Assembly (NCBI GenBank): GCA_008973525.1
Contig: WACJ01000514.1
Coordinates: 682,001-746,000, forward strand
Reading direction: 5' to 3'
Length of the DNA: 64,000 nucleotides
Source of the DNA: Stenopsyche tienmushanensis
Lineage: Eukaryota; Arthropoda; Insecta; Trichoptera; Stenopsychidae
Made by a program: the position numbers and the translations under genes. Below are positions 11,163-22,300 of the stretch, in pieces. Below the pieces are notes generated by a model, which saw only the letters and a list, made by a program, of their open reading frames with translations, had not been told where the DNA came from and did not search any database. Position 1 is the stretch's first letter, and each line of letters starts with the position of its first letter.

Positions 11163-11400
11163 GGCGTGGTAGAGTAAATTGGCTTGAACGTCACGAAAAG
11201 TGAAACTCCAAGCGGCAGATGGACGGAAAGAGAGAGAGAGAGAGAGAGAATTGTTTGAAGCCGCTCCGTCTTTGTCACATCCATCGTAGATACGTTACGC
11301 AGTAGACGCTTACTTATTTTCTAGTATCTTAGTCGCATAAGCCATAAGTATACGTAGTATAAAGCAACTACTAGACCAGTAGGAAGCCTATTTTATTAAA
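11163..11400 (+). repeat. Dispersed repeat, second copy
   Basis: Matches 8225-8400 over GAACG(T)CACGAAAAGTGAAAC and, more weakly, TATACGTAGTATAAAGCAAC. A (GA)n run lies at 11230-11250. Confidence 0.6.
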
Positions 11401-11414
11401 AAAACACTCAAACC

Positions 11415-11840
11415 TCTTTTTGTGCGACTTTATTATGTGCAATTTCGAAGTTATGCGGTTTTTTTAAAGCATGTTTTTTAATTACTAAAAAGTACATATC
11501 GAAATATTTCGGATAAAATAAAAAAATAAATCATCCACACAAACCGAAGTTGGGGAAAAAGTTAATAATTGTAGACTGTTTAAATCATTTCACATCTCCT
11601 ATCCCTGAATTACGACCACACCCTATATATATACTATATATGTATATTCTAGTCTAGAACTTTGAAAAAAAAATATTAACTTTTTTTGTGCGATTTTGGG
11701 TATATTTTATATAGCTGTTTTAGAGTTATGCGGTTTTTAAAATCCATAGAACGCATCTTCATTTTTTCTATGTAAGTCATAGCTTTTTTTGTGCGATTTT
11801 TTAAATTTTTTTAATGGAAGAAAAGCAATGTATAACATCA
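11415..11840 (+). repeat. Cluster of TGCGATTTT / TTATGCGGTTTTT repeats
   Basis: The pair TTTTTTGTGCGA(C/T)TTT followed by GAAGTTATGCGGTTTTT occurs repeatedly, at about 11418-11470, 11680-11740 and 11785-11815. The same words occur at 34672-34715 and 35755-35880. It behaves like a degenerate tandem or satellite-like family. Confidence 0.55.
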
Positions 11841-12919
11841 ATTTTTCTTGGGAAATAAGACAGTTTCAATTCTTCCACGCGAAAGTACTCACATGATTTT
11901 TATCAGCACTAAATTGTAACTGGTGATGTAAAGTAGGTATTTTATGACAACACACGTCAAAAAAGGTAATGACTTTCTTCGAATCAAACCTCCTTTCCAA
12001 TCCCTATGTTTGGTTTAATACTTCATTATGAATCGTTAAAACCAGGTGAAACAATTACTGCAGATGTTAACCGTCGACAATTGGACTGTTTTATCAACAA
12101 AATAAAGGTTATTTTTTTAAGCGATTTTTTCTGGTTTCCTATCTATTATATATATGAATGCTGCACAAATTGATCACAGCATCTTGATTAGGGAACGACA
12201 GTCCAAATTGATTTTTCCAATATAAATTAGGGAACCCATATTATTGAAATTTAAGTTTTCAACCGACACCGGGTGATTAAAAATATTCTACGGAGTGAAT
12301 TTCATTGATTGCTGAATACTTGCAATTCATAAAAGTCGCTTATTACCGCTTAATATTCGAGTGTGGCCCCTTGCCAAAATTCCAGTCAAGAAAAATAAAA
12401 ATAAATTAATTGAGCGGAACGTCTCCGCTTATCAGATCTTCCGACAATCATTTGTTTCTTCTCCACAAAGAGGCAGAATTAATTGTGCTGCGTAGAAGAT
12501 CCTGCTTTAATATATTTGCATCATTTTTAATGTTCTTCGTCCACTTTCATCTTAACCAGCTTCGCTGAACGTCTGCGGCTGCTCGCGATGATTTTAGAGC
12601 TTGGAGGCCCGGTGGAAGTTGAGCGGAATTCAGCATTCTTTCCCGCAATAAAATGTACCATTTGTTATAGCGAAATGTGCTTTTATCGTTTTATAATAGC
12701 CGTTGATCAAGTGGATTATTCATAGCGTAAGATTTTATGATAAACTGTACACGTGTACCGATTAAATCAAGTAAACTGCGCTATTTCGAATGTCAAAGTG
12801 CTGTGGTATACTGAGAGATAGGTGAAATTAAAGCTTCTTCTGAACTTCATACTTTTATTTGTCTATCCCTGAGAAAATGCTATTTATTCCTAACCACTGA
12901 CAATGCATTTTGCCATTTT
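11841..12919. other. No gene recognised
   Basis: Mixed AT-rich sequence. The stretch at 12400-12660 is less AT-rich but has no open frame or splice-bounded exon I can defend. Confidence 0.5.
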
Positions 12920-13215
12920 CATTTGTCTTGAGCCTCTTCACTTCAATTATGCTGATCCTTTGTCTATTTGATTATCCTAGCGGAGATGAGGTCTTCCGAC
13001 AGGTCTGTTGATACTTTGTCGTGCATGTCCATGACCTCCCGATTGGATATCATGGCTTCGATATCGGAGGTTTAATACAGCAAATACCCGGTCAGTGAGA
13101 GGTTGTTGCTTCGAATATCAATTCATTTCACCATTTCCGTTTGTCTTGAGCCTCTTCTTCCAAATTTTCCAGATCATTTGTCTGCTTGTCATCCCTGCGC
13201 AGATGATTTATCCCG
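12920..13215 (+). repeat. Dispersed repeat, partner of 4880-5110
   Basis: Contains GGTCTTCCGACAGGTCTGTT and TGTCCATGACCTCCCGA as in the first copy. The leading block TTTGTCTTGAGCCTCTTC recurs in tandem at 13139-13160. Confidence 0.6.
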
Positions 13216-13705
13216 ACAAGTCGGCTCGAGGGACTAAATGTGCTGACTCCGAGCTACATGGCCTGCCCAACAGAAAATTTCTGAGGAAATTATTTTTTTT
13301 AGTATTAAAAATAAAAACACTGATATAGCTTTAATAGTGTATACCTTTATATATATTTGAACCCAAAATTATTGAGTTACCAGCTCAAACTCTAAATAAT
13401 ATGACTGTGACCTGTGTTGAAACTCCTGATGAATTCTGCATTGGATTTTAAGAATATTTACAAAGAGAATTATGATGAGACTTGAGGCACACTTCGATGA
13501 CGCTACTCTAAGACCCAAGGATTTAATTTGGCCCAAAAGTTTCATGAAGGTCTAAAAGTCGAAAAACAGTCTGCTGAAGTTATGACTACGGTATTTTTGG
13601 ACTCGAAAGGTATTTCATTGATTGATTTTCTACATGATAGACAGACAGCGAATGAGGCCTACTGATGCCAGCTGCTAGATGACATTAAGAGTGTTTAACG
13701 TGGGC
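13216..13705. other. No gene recognised
   Basis: AT-rich spacer. I see nothing that supports a gene or a shared repeat. Confidence 0.45.
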
Positions 13706-14045
13706 GATTTACTACCCCCACGTAGTAGCGCTGTTAACAGCGACATCTTCCATCTCTCTTCAGGTGCAATATGTTACTTTAACAGCGCCATCTCTTGTGG
13801 CCCTGCGGAGACATTGCACCTGCATACCGACCGATCGCTTCTTGCACGTGCACCGGTGTCGGTTGGGTAGTGACGCGCGGGAAGCGGGAGTCGGAGGAGT
13901 CGTCGGTTAACCTTGACTGCGGGAAGTAGTCCCTCCTGCAGCCAAATCTCTTTCTCTCTGCCGTGTGGAATCAATAGTTATTTAGAAAAGAGAATCTTTC
14001 TATTCGACGCCCGTCTATTCCATTCGTCCAGCAACATCACGGCCC
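13706..14045 (+). repeat. 350-bp dispersed repeat with GC-rich hairpin, copy 2
   Basis: Inverted relative to 7663-8015, with the same order of blocks: CCACGTAGTAGCGCTGTT, GCGACATCTTCCATCTCT, GCGCCATCTCTTGTGGCCCT, and the hairpin GACTGCGGGAAG...CCTCCTGCAGCC at about 13914-13945. The frame at 13774-13974 merely reads it. A solo-LTR origin is possible but not shown. Confidence 0.75.
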
Positions 14046-14110
14046 GATAGAAGAATAAATTTGTACAACAAAATTCTTACAGTTACATTTGAATCCTATC
14101 GTATGAGTAT
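14046..14110 (+). repeat. Terminal fragment of a mariner-like element
   Basis: AAATTTGTACAACAAAATTC followed by ACATTTGAATCCTATCG matches the outer ends of the mariner remnants at 46915-46960 and 55812-55855. Only the end is present, directly abutting the 350-bp repeat. Confidence 0.5.
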
Positions 14111-16601
14111 TAAAATTATGAAACAAAAATTTATAATATAAATATGATATTACAATCGAAACTAAATAAACATTTGATGATTTGGACTATTCGCGTTTTT
14201 CAATTATATACATATTTCCATAGATCGCGTGAGTTGATGTTGATATTACAATATGATCATATAATTTTTCAATGCCTTGTTGCTTGATTTATTTCCACTG
14301 TTCATTGAAAATATTCAACGTTTCAATCATCGATTTTAATATATACAGTATGTCGATGCTTTATTCGCAAAGTCATTTATTTAAGATAGAACTTGAAGAA
14401 CGGACACTAAAAAGTACTTTGTTGAATGATAATGAATTAACTTTGTTAAGACATCAGATAGAGATTAACTATGAGGTCTTCATTTTATATATTAAAAGCA
14501 AAATTCGATAATTATCATTATAATAATAAATGTGCAACGTGCTGACAGCTGTCTGAGCTTCATGTTGATATAAATTTATTAGCAAAAACATTATTTTGCT
14601 GAAAATGCTTAATTTTTTCACAAAATTCTAATAGTATAACATTTATTTCAAGAAAAAACTTAATAGCTGTATACCATTTTTCCCGTTTTTTTTATAGCAA
14701 TTCGCTTTTTCAAGCTCCGTGCAAACTATTACAATTTTAAATTCTATTACAAATATGTTGCAAAATTCTGATTTAAAAAAAATATTCTCACAAATAATAT
14801 ATTTTAAGTGCGTCTGTCGTTCATCGGCGCCGGGATCGTCAAAAAGGATAATGGTAAGCTCAGCGCTTCTAATGAACTCCCAGTGCGGTGTCTTCGGCCT
14901 AATAAGGCGACGGTCGGAGACTGCCGCAGCGGCGAAAGCATTGTTAATGTCATTATTAACCATAATACAGCAAAAATGATCTGGAAATAAATTCAAATCA
15001 TCAATCATAGATAAGATTTGTTCTAGTTTTCTGCCCATCAATGAATTAGAGATTGTCCGCCGGACAAATCTATCCGTTCGATTGTGCCAAATTAATTAAC
15101 AATCATAAAACAATCAGGACGATTTGCCAAATTTTCAAATTCGTTCGTATTTAATGAATGAAAACTTATTTAAAGAAGCGGGCGAGCTGCTGCTCTTTGA
15201 TGAATCAGGATTTGCGTAATATGTCAATATATAAATGTCTGATGCGAGGTCGGAATGAATCTTCCTGTCAAACGAAGCTTCGGCGGAATTTTTATATTTT
15301 CGTAATATGAATTTTCATTTCGTCATAGGAATGCGCGAAATGAATCATTCAATGCAATAGAAAGCAGTTGGCTTTGAGTGCAGATCTATTTTTGTGCAAG
15401 GTTTCGCCTCAAAGGCGTAGCACATTATATTAATGAGATGTGTCTGAATGCGGCCTAGGATTTTTTTTGTCTTTTGTAACTGGTATATTTTCGTTTTGTA
15501 ATAGACGAAAAGGTCGCAGTGGGCTGTGGCATGTGGTCTCCAACGAATGATTTTTCGTGTGATTGATTTACAGCCGGGAAAACATGCTTTTCCGTGACTG
15601 ATAGGAATCGAGAAGCTTCTCGCAGTTTTCTTGGCCACTTTAACGAAATCTTAACGAAGTAGGCGAAATAATCCATAAAGACGATAACGCGTGGAAATGT
15701 TGGTTTTTATGAATTTTCAATTTATGCTCGATTACCACCTGACATTTTTGAGATTAGAAAATGTCATTGAATACGCCAAGGTAAACATATTGTTGTGGGA
15801 GAAGTGCTTCGGTTGCAATATGGCGTGGCATTCCTTGGCGACTCGTGTTAATTTACGAAAACTACCCTATTTTCGGAATATAGACGTTTCTTGTATGACA
15901 GACGTCTTTGGTTTGCTTCGAGCTTATTTTACAAGTCATTGAATACGTCCAATGACCGTAGAAAATGCTGAAACTCTTCCAAAATCATTCAGCTGCCACG
16001 GTCTAAAATAGTCATCGAAACACATGTGCTTCATTGTCTATTAGGTATAAATGTCCACTTCTGCAATTACGTCGTACTTTTGTGAACAGATTTCAAAATT
16101 ATCATTAAGAAAAAAGTTCAATTTAACGATTGAGATAAATCTATTAAACAACCTAAAGAAATAAGACAGCTTGTTGGAATGTTTTTGACAATCTATACCA
16201 GATATAACGTTTTCAATTGAAATTATATCATAAATAGGACCATAAAAATAAGAGCAATACATACATATAGATATAGGGCCCCAAGATAAAAGTTGGCTTG
16301 AAAACTAACTACCAAAAATATATATATAAAGCCTAAATTGGTCGATTGTTCGTTGTTTATTTTCGTGGGAACGCTCAGAATCGAACAATCTGTTTTAATT
16401 AACACATTTTAATCAGGACACGTAGTACTGCATTTTCTCAAGATTAGTACTGCAATGTACAATAAGATAAGTAGTACTATGTGGCATATTGGTTTAACAT
16501 AGTGTAGTTAATGTCTCTTCGTAAGAACATCATTGTTAGAACACAATATCAACTTAAAAAATGATGATAAAATAAGTTTATCCTAAAACTATATCGTATA
16601 T
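14111..16601. other. No gene recognised
   Basis: Several frames of 60-130 codons occur (14272-14511 +; 14643-15041 -; 15345-15638 -; 15691-15942 +). None shows a family motif, plausible exon borders or biased codon use. A GC-richer patch at 14810-14950 (CAGTGCGG, GCCGCAGCGGCGAAAGC) faintly resembles the repeat at 24480-24720. Confidence 0.4.
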
Positions 16602-16938
16602 GTAAAATACTAGGACGAGGAATGTTGTATGTAAAGAACTAGGACGAGGAATTTTGTATGTAAAGAACTAGGACGAGGAATGTTGTATGTAAAGAACTAG
16701 GACGAGGAATGTTGTATGTAAAGAACTAGGACGAGGAATGTTGTATGTAAAGAGCTAGGATGAGGAATGTTGTATCTAAGAAACTAGGACGAGGAATGTT
16801 GTATGTAAGGAACTAGGACGAGGAATGTAGTATGTAAAGAACTAGGACGAGGAATGTTGTATGTAAAGAACTGGGGCGAGGAATGTTGTATGTAAAGAAC
16901 TCGGACGAGGAATGTTGTATGTAAGGAATTAGGATGAG
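16602..16938. repeat. 29-bp minisatellite, 11 full units plus a partial one
   Basis: The unit reads GTAAAGAACTAGGACGAGGA then ATGTTGTAT (29 bp). Starts fall every 29 bases from 16602 to 16921 (319 bp, 11 periods), followed by a truncated twelfth unit. Copies differ at a few positions. 29 is not a multiple of 3, so frames across it repeat only by chance. A degenerate continuation lies at 17703-17824. Confidence 0.95.
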
Positions 16939-16942
16939 AATG

Positions 16943-17230
16943 CCTCTCCTGTCTGGGGATACTAGCAGAACGGCAACCCCAAGCTTCTAACATTCCAAAA
17001 CATTGCGATTCGCAGAGCATTTGGAGTTCCCTGGTATCTCCAAAACTCCCAACTCCAATTTGAATCCGATGTTCTATCCATCAATGACCACACTGTGCAC
17101 CTTTCCAAAAACTTTTTCAAGTCTAACTCCAGGGTGCAAAACCCTATTATAAACTCCCTTTCCTCATATTCGGACAGCTGACGCTTCCGATATCTGAAAA
17201 AGGAGATCGGCTAATAAATATTTTTTTTAT
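16943..17230 (+). pseudogene. Jockey-type LINE, 3' end of ORF2 and tail
   Basis: The + strand encodes QNGNPKLLTFQNIAIRRAFG, then VPWYLQNSQLQFESDVLSI, ending with a stop at 17179-17181. This is the C-terminal signature of jockey-clade reverse transcriptases (Q-x-K-x-L-R-x-x-x-x-A-P-W-Y-V-x-N-x-x-L/I). A short 3' region and T/A-rich tail follow. The copy is strongly 5'-truncated and starts directly at the end of the 29-bp minisatellite, whose remnant resumes at about 17703, so it appears to have inserted in the array. Confidence 0.8.
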
Positions 17231-17702
17231 TAAGATCGGAACATCGACGGTCCATCTTTCTTCTTCTTCTTCTTATCTTCTTTCTTCGTTGCTAACTATA
17301 TCAAATAACCCCCTTGCTTATTTTTGTTCTACTCTTTGCTCTTTCTTGTATTTATGTTGTATTAATATATATATATATATATATGCGTTTATGTCGTTGT
17401 ATTTAATATTTATAAGTCTTTTTTATGATAACACAGTTACAATTTTCTTATAATTAAAATTTTAGTACAAAAGTTTAAACATCTCTAGGTTAGGTTAATT
17501 CTCTTTTTCACTCACCTGTTATTACATGTCATGTTATAAAGATAAAGAAAAAAACATGCAAAAAAAGAAGAAAAAATATGCAAAACAATAGTTTAAAAAA
17601 TAGATTAAAAAATATAAGTGTTATTAAAACTCATTCAATGTAAAAAATACTCAAATTGCTCATCACACAAGGTCCATAATCAAGAAGGCGTTGGTCTCAG
17701 TT
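17231..17702. other. Low-complexity sequence after the LINE tail
   Basis: Contains a (TTC)n run near 17260-17285, an (AT)n run near 17365-17385 and A-rich DNA. No gene. Confidence 0.6.
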
Positions 17703-17824
17703 AAGATGAGGAAAGTTGTATGTAAGAAAATAGGACAAGGAATGTTATGTGTAAGGAACTAGAACAAGGAATGTTATATGAAAGGAAGTAGGACGAGGAT
17801 ACTTGTATGTAAGGAACTAAGAAA
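17703..17824. repeat. Degenerate 29-bp minisatellite remnant
   Basis: About four diverged units with the same 29-bp spacing (for example GAACTAGAACAAGGAATGTT, GAAGTAGGACGAGGATACTT). They are the right-hand part of the array at 16602-16938. Confidence 0.8.
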
Positions 17825-19671
17825 TAAGAGGACTAAGGTATAATGCAATTGTTTGGTTGACGCCAGAATATATATGGTTTTTTTTTTTAAATTAAGTAAT
17901 ATGAAAATAAAATCGATACAATACTTAAATAAATAACTAAAACATAAACCCTCTCAGTTGTCGTTGAGGTTGGTTTTTATCGACAATAGAGAATCGTAAA
18001 GAATATCTAAAATACCACAGCTTTTTTTGGCGTGAAAGGCGTCCAAAAGACACATCCAGATACGAAATGTGCTCTAAACTCTGTCAAAAATCTAAGCGTT
18101 CTATTGAAAGACATATTTTTTATTGTACCTTTCGAGTCAAGGATGACGTCGGTGTTATTGTCTACTTTAATATTATTTGCGTTCGTGCCTAAAATACTTT
18201 TGTAAAATGTTTTTCACAAAAGATAAACATTTAGCGTGATTTATCATAAATGTATGAATTCAGAAAAATATGCTGCGAAAATATAATTTTAATTGTGTTT
18301 TATGATTAAAGGCAAGCGCATATATTGCTGGCAAATGACGCACGTGTTACTGTCGGCTGACCGTAGGCTGATGATTTAAATTATTGACTAAACATCGATT
18401 ATCTTGAGCTTTTTACGCAAATGCGTATAATAACAAGTGCTCAGTTTTAATATTGGGATAAATAACATCCCTACATGAAACCGATAGTAAATAAGAGAGT
18501 CGACCTTTGGCCGTGGAAAGACGCGTTATTCCCGACGGCTCCCCAGTTGTCTCGCAACTGAGGTGATCCTGATGATCAGAAACCACCTCCATTTTCCTTC
18601 TTTATCCTTTACATTATATGAGTATATCTGAAATGAATACCCTCGCATCTTTCAAAGAGTTGAGGTGCGCCTGGACAAGAACAGTTCAACATGTATATAG
18701 AGATGGAAGACTTTATAAGTATTTGGCTATAATATCATCATGGCTTCCAGAGATCTATAGTAATATCTTCAAGAAAAATTAATATAAACCATCTGCGACG
18801 CAAAAATTGATTTGGATGATGGACAACGCGACACATAAGCGCCATGGCGATTAAAGCACGATTGCATCACCCGTGATATATGCCATTCAATTAACGGGCC
18901 AAGATTATATAAATCAATTTGCACATTAATATCCCGAGCAGATAAATTCTTGCCGAATAGACCGAATGCGTTGTTAAAAAGACGCAATAAAATGTTCAGG
19001 TAGAGCTCCGAGTCGCGGGCTTTGGCAGCCGATCAACTATTTCATATCATATGGCGCAAGTTCGGTACATACCCCAAATTTTCGTCCACCTTTGTGTGTA
19101 AATTAATTTACGTGACCAAAACACCGAGACGTTTTTAGTAGAATGCTTTATGAGCCTTTGCGAAATCGCTGCTTCGCCCTCAGGAGCCGGTGGCTTGGCA
19201 GAAAAAGTGATTGGGCAATTAAAATGGGCGCTCTGTTGAACGCTTTTTTTCGGGTGAGATTTAATCGAGGATGGTTTCAGCATCGGGGATAATTAAATTT
19301 AGTGATAGGCTACCATCTGTTTTTAATCATTTTTATATACATACATAGTTTTTGACAACGAGTCCGCGGACGCGATCTGACACCGTTGGTTTGTTATGCG
19401 AATTTAACAACTTAACAACATGCGAAACAATGATAATATAAATGAATACAAAGTGACATCATAAATTTTGTAATAAAAATACCACGGACAAATGATAATA
19501 AACATCCAGTGCAAAGATGCAATTTTTAGCAAATTGCAAGCAAAACAAAATGGTGGCGTTCTAAGGTATTTCATGTTTAATGAAATACGATATGAGAGTG
19601 AGAAACTTCCCAAAGTTTCGAAATAATTTCATTTCAATCTCGATTAATTTTAGTGACTTACTGATAGCCTT
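17825..19671. other. No gene recognised
   Basis: Unique-looking DNA with patches of higher CpG (18500-18560, 18780-19060). The minus-strand frames at 18769-18987 and 19047-19283 show no domain or usable splice sites. Confidence 0.4.
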
Positions 19672-20023
19672 GATTGCGGGAGGACGTCCTTCCCGCAGCC
19701 AGATCCCTCTATCGTGTACAATAAAGTGTTTATCAAAGCAGTCTTTGATAAACACTTTATTATACACGATAATAAAAAAAGTAAAGTCAAATAATGATAT
19801 ATGAATGATATAATTAAACAATTTCAAGTGTATTGTTTATGTTGAAGAAATTACCGAATACTGTGTGCAATCGACAGTGTTTATTTATTTATATACAAGC
19901 TTCATACACGCTGCGACGGTCCCGACAGATAAGTGGATTTGTACGGATGTTAGGTGGCGGACATGCAAATATAGCATCTAAGTTTATGATGATTTTAAAT
20001 TAGCTCACTACTCAAAGGGTTAA
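19672..20023. repeat. Hairpin-bearing dispersed repeat ending at TTAA
   Basis: Begins with the hairpin GATTGCGGGAGGACGTCC / TCCCGCAGCC also seen in the 350-bp repeats. A second hairpin follows at 19711-19770. Then comes the block AAGCTTCATACACGCTGCGA to CTACTCAAAGGG, shared with 7290-7414 and inverted at 34786-34930. It ends at TTAA (20020-20023). Non-coding. Confidence 0.6.
19711..19770. repeat. 28-bp hairpin
   Basis: The left arm 19711-19738 and right arm 19743-19770 are complementary at 27 of 28 positions around a 4-base loop (CAGT). The arm contains AATAAAGTGTTTATCAAAG. The adjacent strand is AT-rich. Confidence 0.9.
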
Positions 20024-21259
20024 TGCGCATTATCCATATTGCTATAAAGATATTTCATATTATTATCATCTGGGAGCTTAAAATCAAGCGTATTACCGAT
20101 CAAAAATATAAACTAGGACGATGAACATATCATGGGCTAAAATCAGCTGCTCGAGTTTCTAAGCTTTATGCACATCAGACTGAGCTTCCGGTTTCAGAAT
20201 TTAACTCCGAATTCCATATAAATATAAAGCAATCTGGATTCATCAGCGATCTTCCCCATTAAAAAGCGTCATCTAAATAAATCCCCACTTTTCACCACGA
20301 AAACCAGGATTGAATGGCGTAGATGTGAATCACTAAATTTCGGTCCGTTCTAGAAGTTTTAGATTTTTTTCGACCAATTAATTGCATGATAATCCCATGG
20401 AGTCTTCAATTCCGACAAGAAAATTTGAGAGACATTTTAATTAAAATCAATCAAAGGGGGAATGCGTGTTAGGTCATTTTAAAGTGGTGACAATGTTGCC
20501 AGGGTCATAATAAAGTGCAGTCGTGAATCAACTCAAAGGTTAGCAATAAAAGCATAGGCCACTTTATCATGTCGTTAAGTAATGGAACCACAGAGCCGCA
20601 ATAAAACGCCTCAAATCTAATGGATAGCGAATATTTTGCAAATACATCAATGCAAAAAATATATTGTCAGGGTTTTGTGGGTTATGTTTTAACCCGAATA
20701 GTATTCGGGATCGTTTGAAGTATCAACCTGGCTCGACGCCTATAGCATATCAGGTGAGAGCTTATTTTGGCGCCGGTGTCTGCATTCCTTATGAATCGAC
20801 TTTGCACAAAGGATTTTTGTTGTTTGTTTTTTTATTCGTATAATTAGTTAGAATATCCGACATTTCGGAGTGACTAATAATAGCGACTATTTCCGGAGCA
20901 TTCCTGGACTCTTATGCTTTTTGCACAATCCGAAGAATGCAGCGCCACGATGGATAATTAGCGGATGAGCTTTTGGCGAAAGATCCTGGCGTACATGGCG
21001 TCGGGAATTAAGAATGAAATCTTAATCCATAAATTGAAATTCTTCGGCAGCGTGGACGTTTTTCTGGCAGACTTCTTCCGTCGCGTAATTTATTGCTGAT
21101 TTCTTTATTTGTAATTCTTAACATCCACATTATTTTAATGCACAGTTATTTTGGAATGTTTATTTATGATACTGAGCGTGTGCGAAGCGCTAATATTGTC
21201 AATATACGAGCACAGAATCATTGTATAAAGATAATATTGCATTTTAGTCCCATGCCGTC
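20024..21259. other. No gene recognised
   Basis: Unique-looking sequence. No exon or shared repeat is visible, apart from a single degenerate 29-bp-like unit near 20112. Confidence 0.4.
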
Positions 21260-22130
21260 TCCTGGGACCTGGGGACGCGCCTGTGTGCCTCTCATATTAG
21301 CCTGAAGTGCCTTGATGAGAAGGACGGGGGAATCCGCACCTCAGTGTCAATAGGACTCCGCAGCTTTGACACGGACTCGCAGCATACGACAGAAATCCTA
21401 ATTTTACCTTGGTAGAGGGGGCAGTTCTTTATCTCCGGCCGCTCATCCAACAACGCCCACCCTACACTACCACCATTCTGGTGATAGTGTGGGATTTTTA
21501 TCCACTTAAATCCCCTTCCTCTTCAATTACCACCCGGCTATTGGTTAAATATTGCACTAGGGTGGCAGTCATATATGCCCACTGGGTTCATGGGTTACAT
21601 TGGCCCTTTGCATTTTTCACGCTCGATCTTCTCCTTTTTATACATAGCCTACGTTGTATACTTGCTTCACGCATTCCATGCCCTAACATCTTCGAGCATT
21701 GAAGGGATCATATTATCAGGCGAGAACGTATTTACTGACACGTAGCACATCCCTTTCAGCGTTCCATGCTGGTTGCTCCACAATTATAGCATATCGGGTT
21801 TGTTTCTTTGGCTATTTTGTGGAGATATGATTCAAAGCAGCCATGCCCAGTAAGGATAAGGTGGTAACACAGCTGACCGTGTATTCTTCTATTCCATTCT
21901 TCCAGGTCTGTGATCAGTCGGTGTATCCACTGACTTTTTTTTGGGAGCATTTCCATCAGGACTGCCACACCGCCAAGGTGCTTTTTCTGCAGCCTTTTTT
22001 GTTATTCCTTTTTGGATAGCCAATAGGCGGTATGGCAGTCAATACTATAATGGTATCTTTTGACACTGTGCGGTATGCAGCAGCCATCCTAATCGCACTT
22101 CTGCGCTGTACCCTCGTCGTGTTGAGGTTA
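21260..22130 (-). pseudogene. R1-clade LINE remnant, copy 1
   Basis: On the - strand 21756-21968 encodes WIHRLITDLEEWNRRIHG and then LILTGHGCFESYLHKIAKET followed by NPICYNCG. This is the conserved region after the reverse transcriptase in R1-clade LINEs (W-x-x-R-L-I, L-x-x-x-L-T-G-H-G-x-F-x-x-Y-L, C-x-x-C). The flank at 21460-21515 (CCACCATTCTGGTGATAGTG) matches 45848-45868, and 22040-22130 matches 46170-46255, both part of the copy at 45660-46540. The copy is rearranged, with stops and missing parts. The left limit is uncertain. Confidence 0.7.
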
Positions 22131-22139
22131 ACCCTTTGG

Positions 22140-22300
22140 ATTTATAATTGGGTACCGTACAATAGAACAGGGTGCACTACTTTGTTGTATTATGGGTGTA
22201 GTGGTTGCTTTATGCTACGTATAGATACATATAGTAAAGGCGGCGCGGCGCATGCGCGTAGCGTCTCTATGATGTATGCGACAAACATACTACAAACGAT
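22140..22300 (-). repeat. Dispersed repeat, inverted copy
   Basis: TTGCTTTATGCTACGTAT and GGCGCATGCGCGTAGCGT are the reverse complement of the right half of the repeat at 8290-8400. Confidence 0.6.

Noticed and set aside
14643..15041. 132-codon frame on the - strand
   Set aside because: No family motif, no splice borders, and opposite-strand frames over the same region. Probably chance.
16602..16938. CRISPR-like array of regular 29-bp units
   Set aside because: The repeats are contiguous with no variable spacers, and the genome is eukaryotic. It is a minisatellite.
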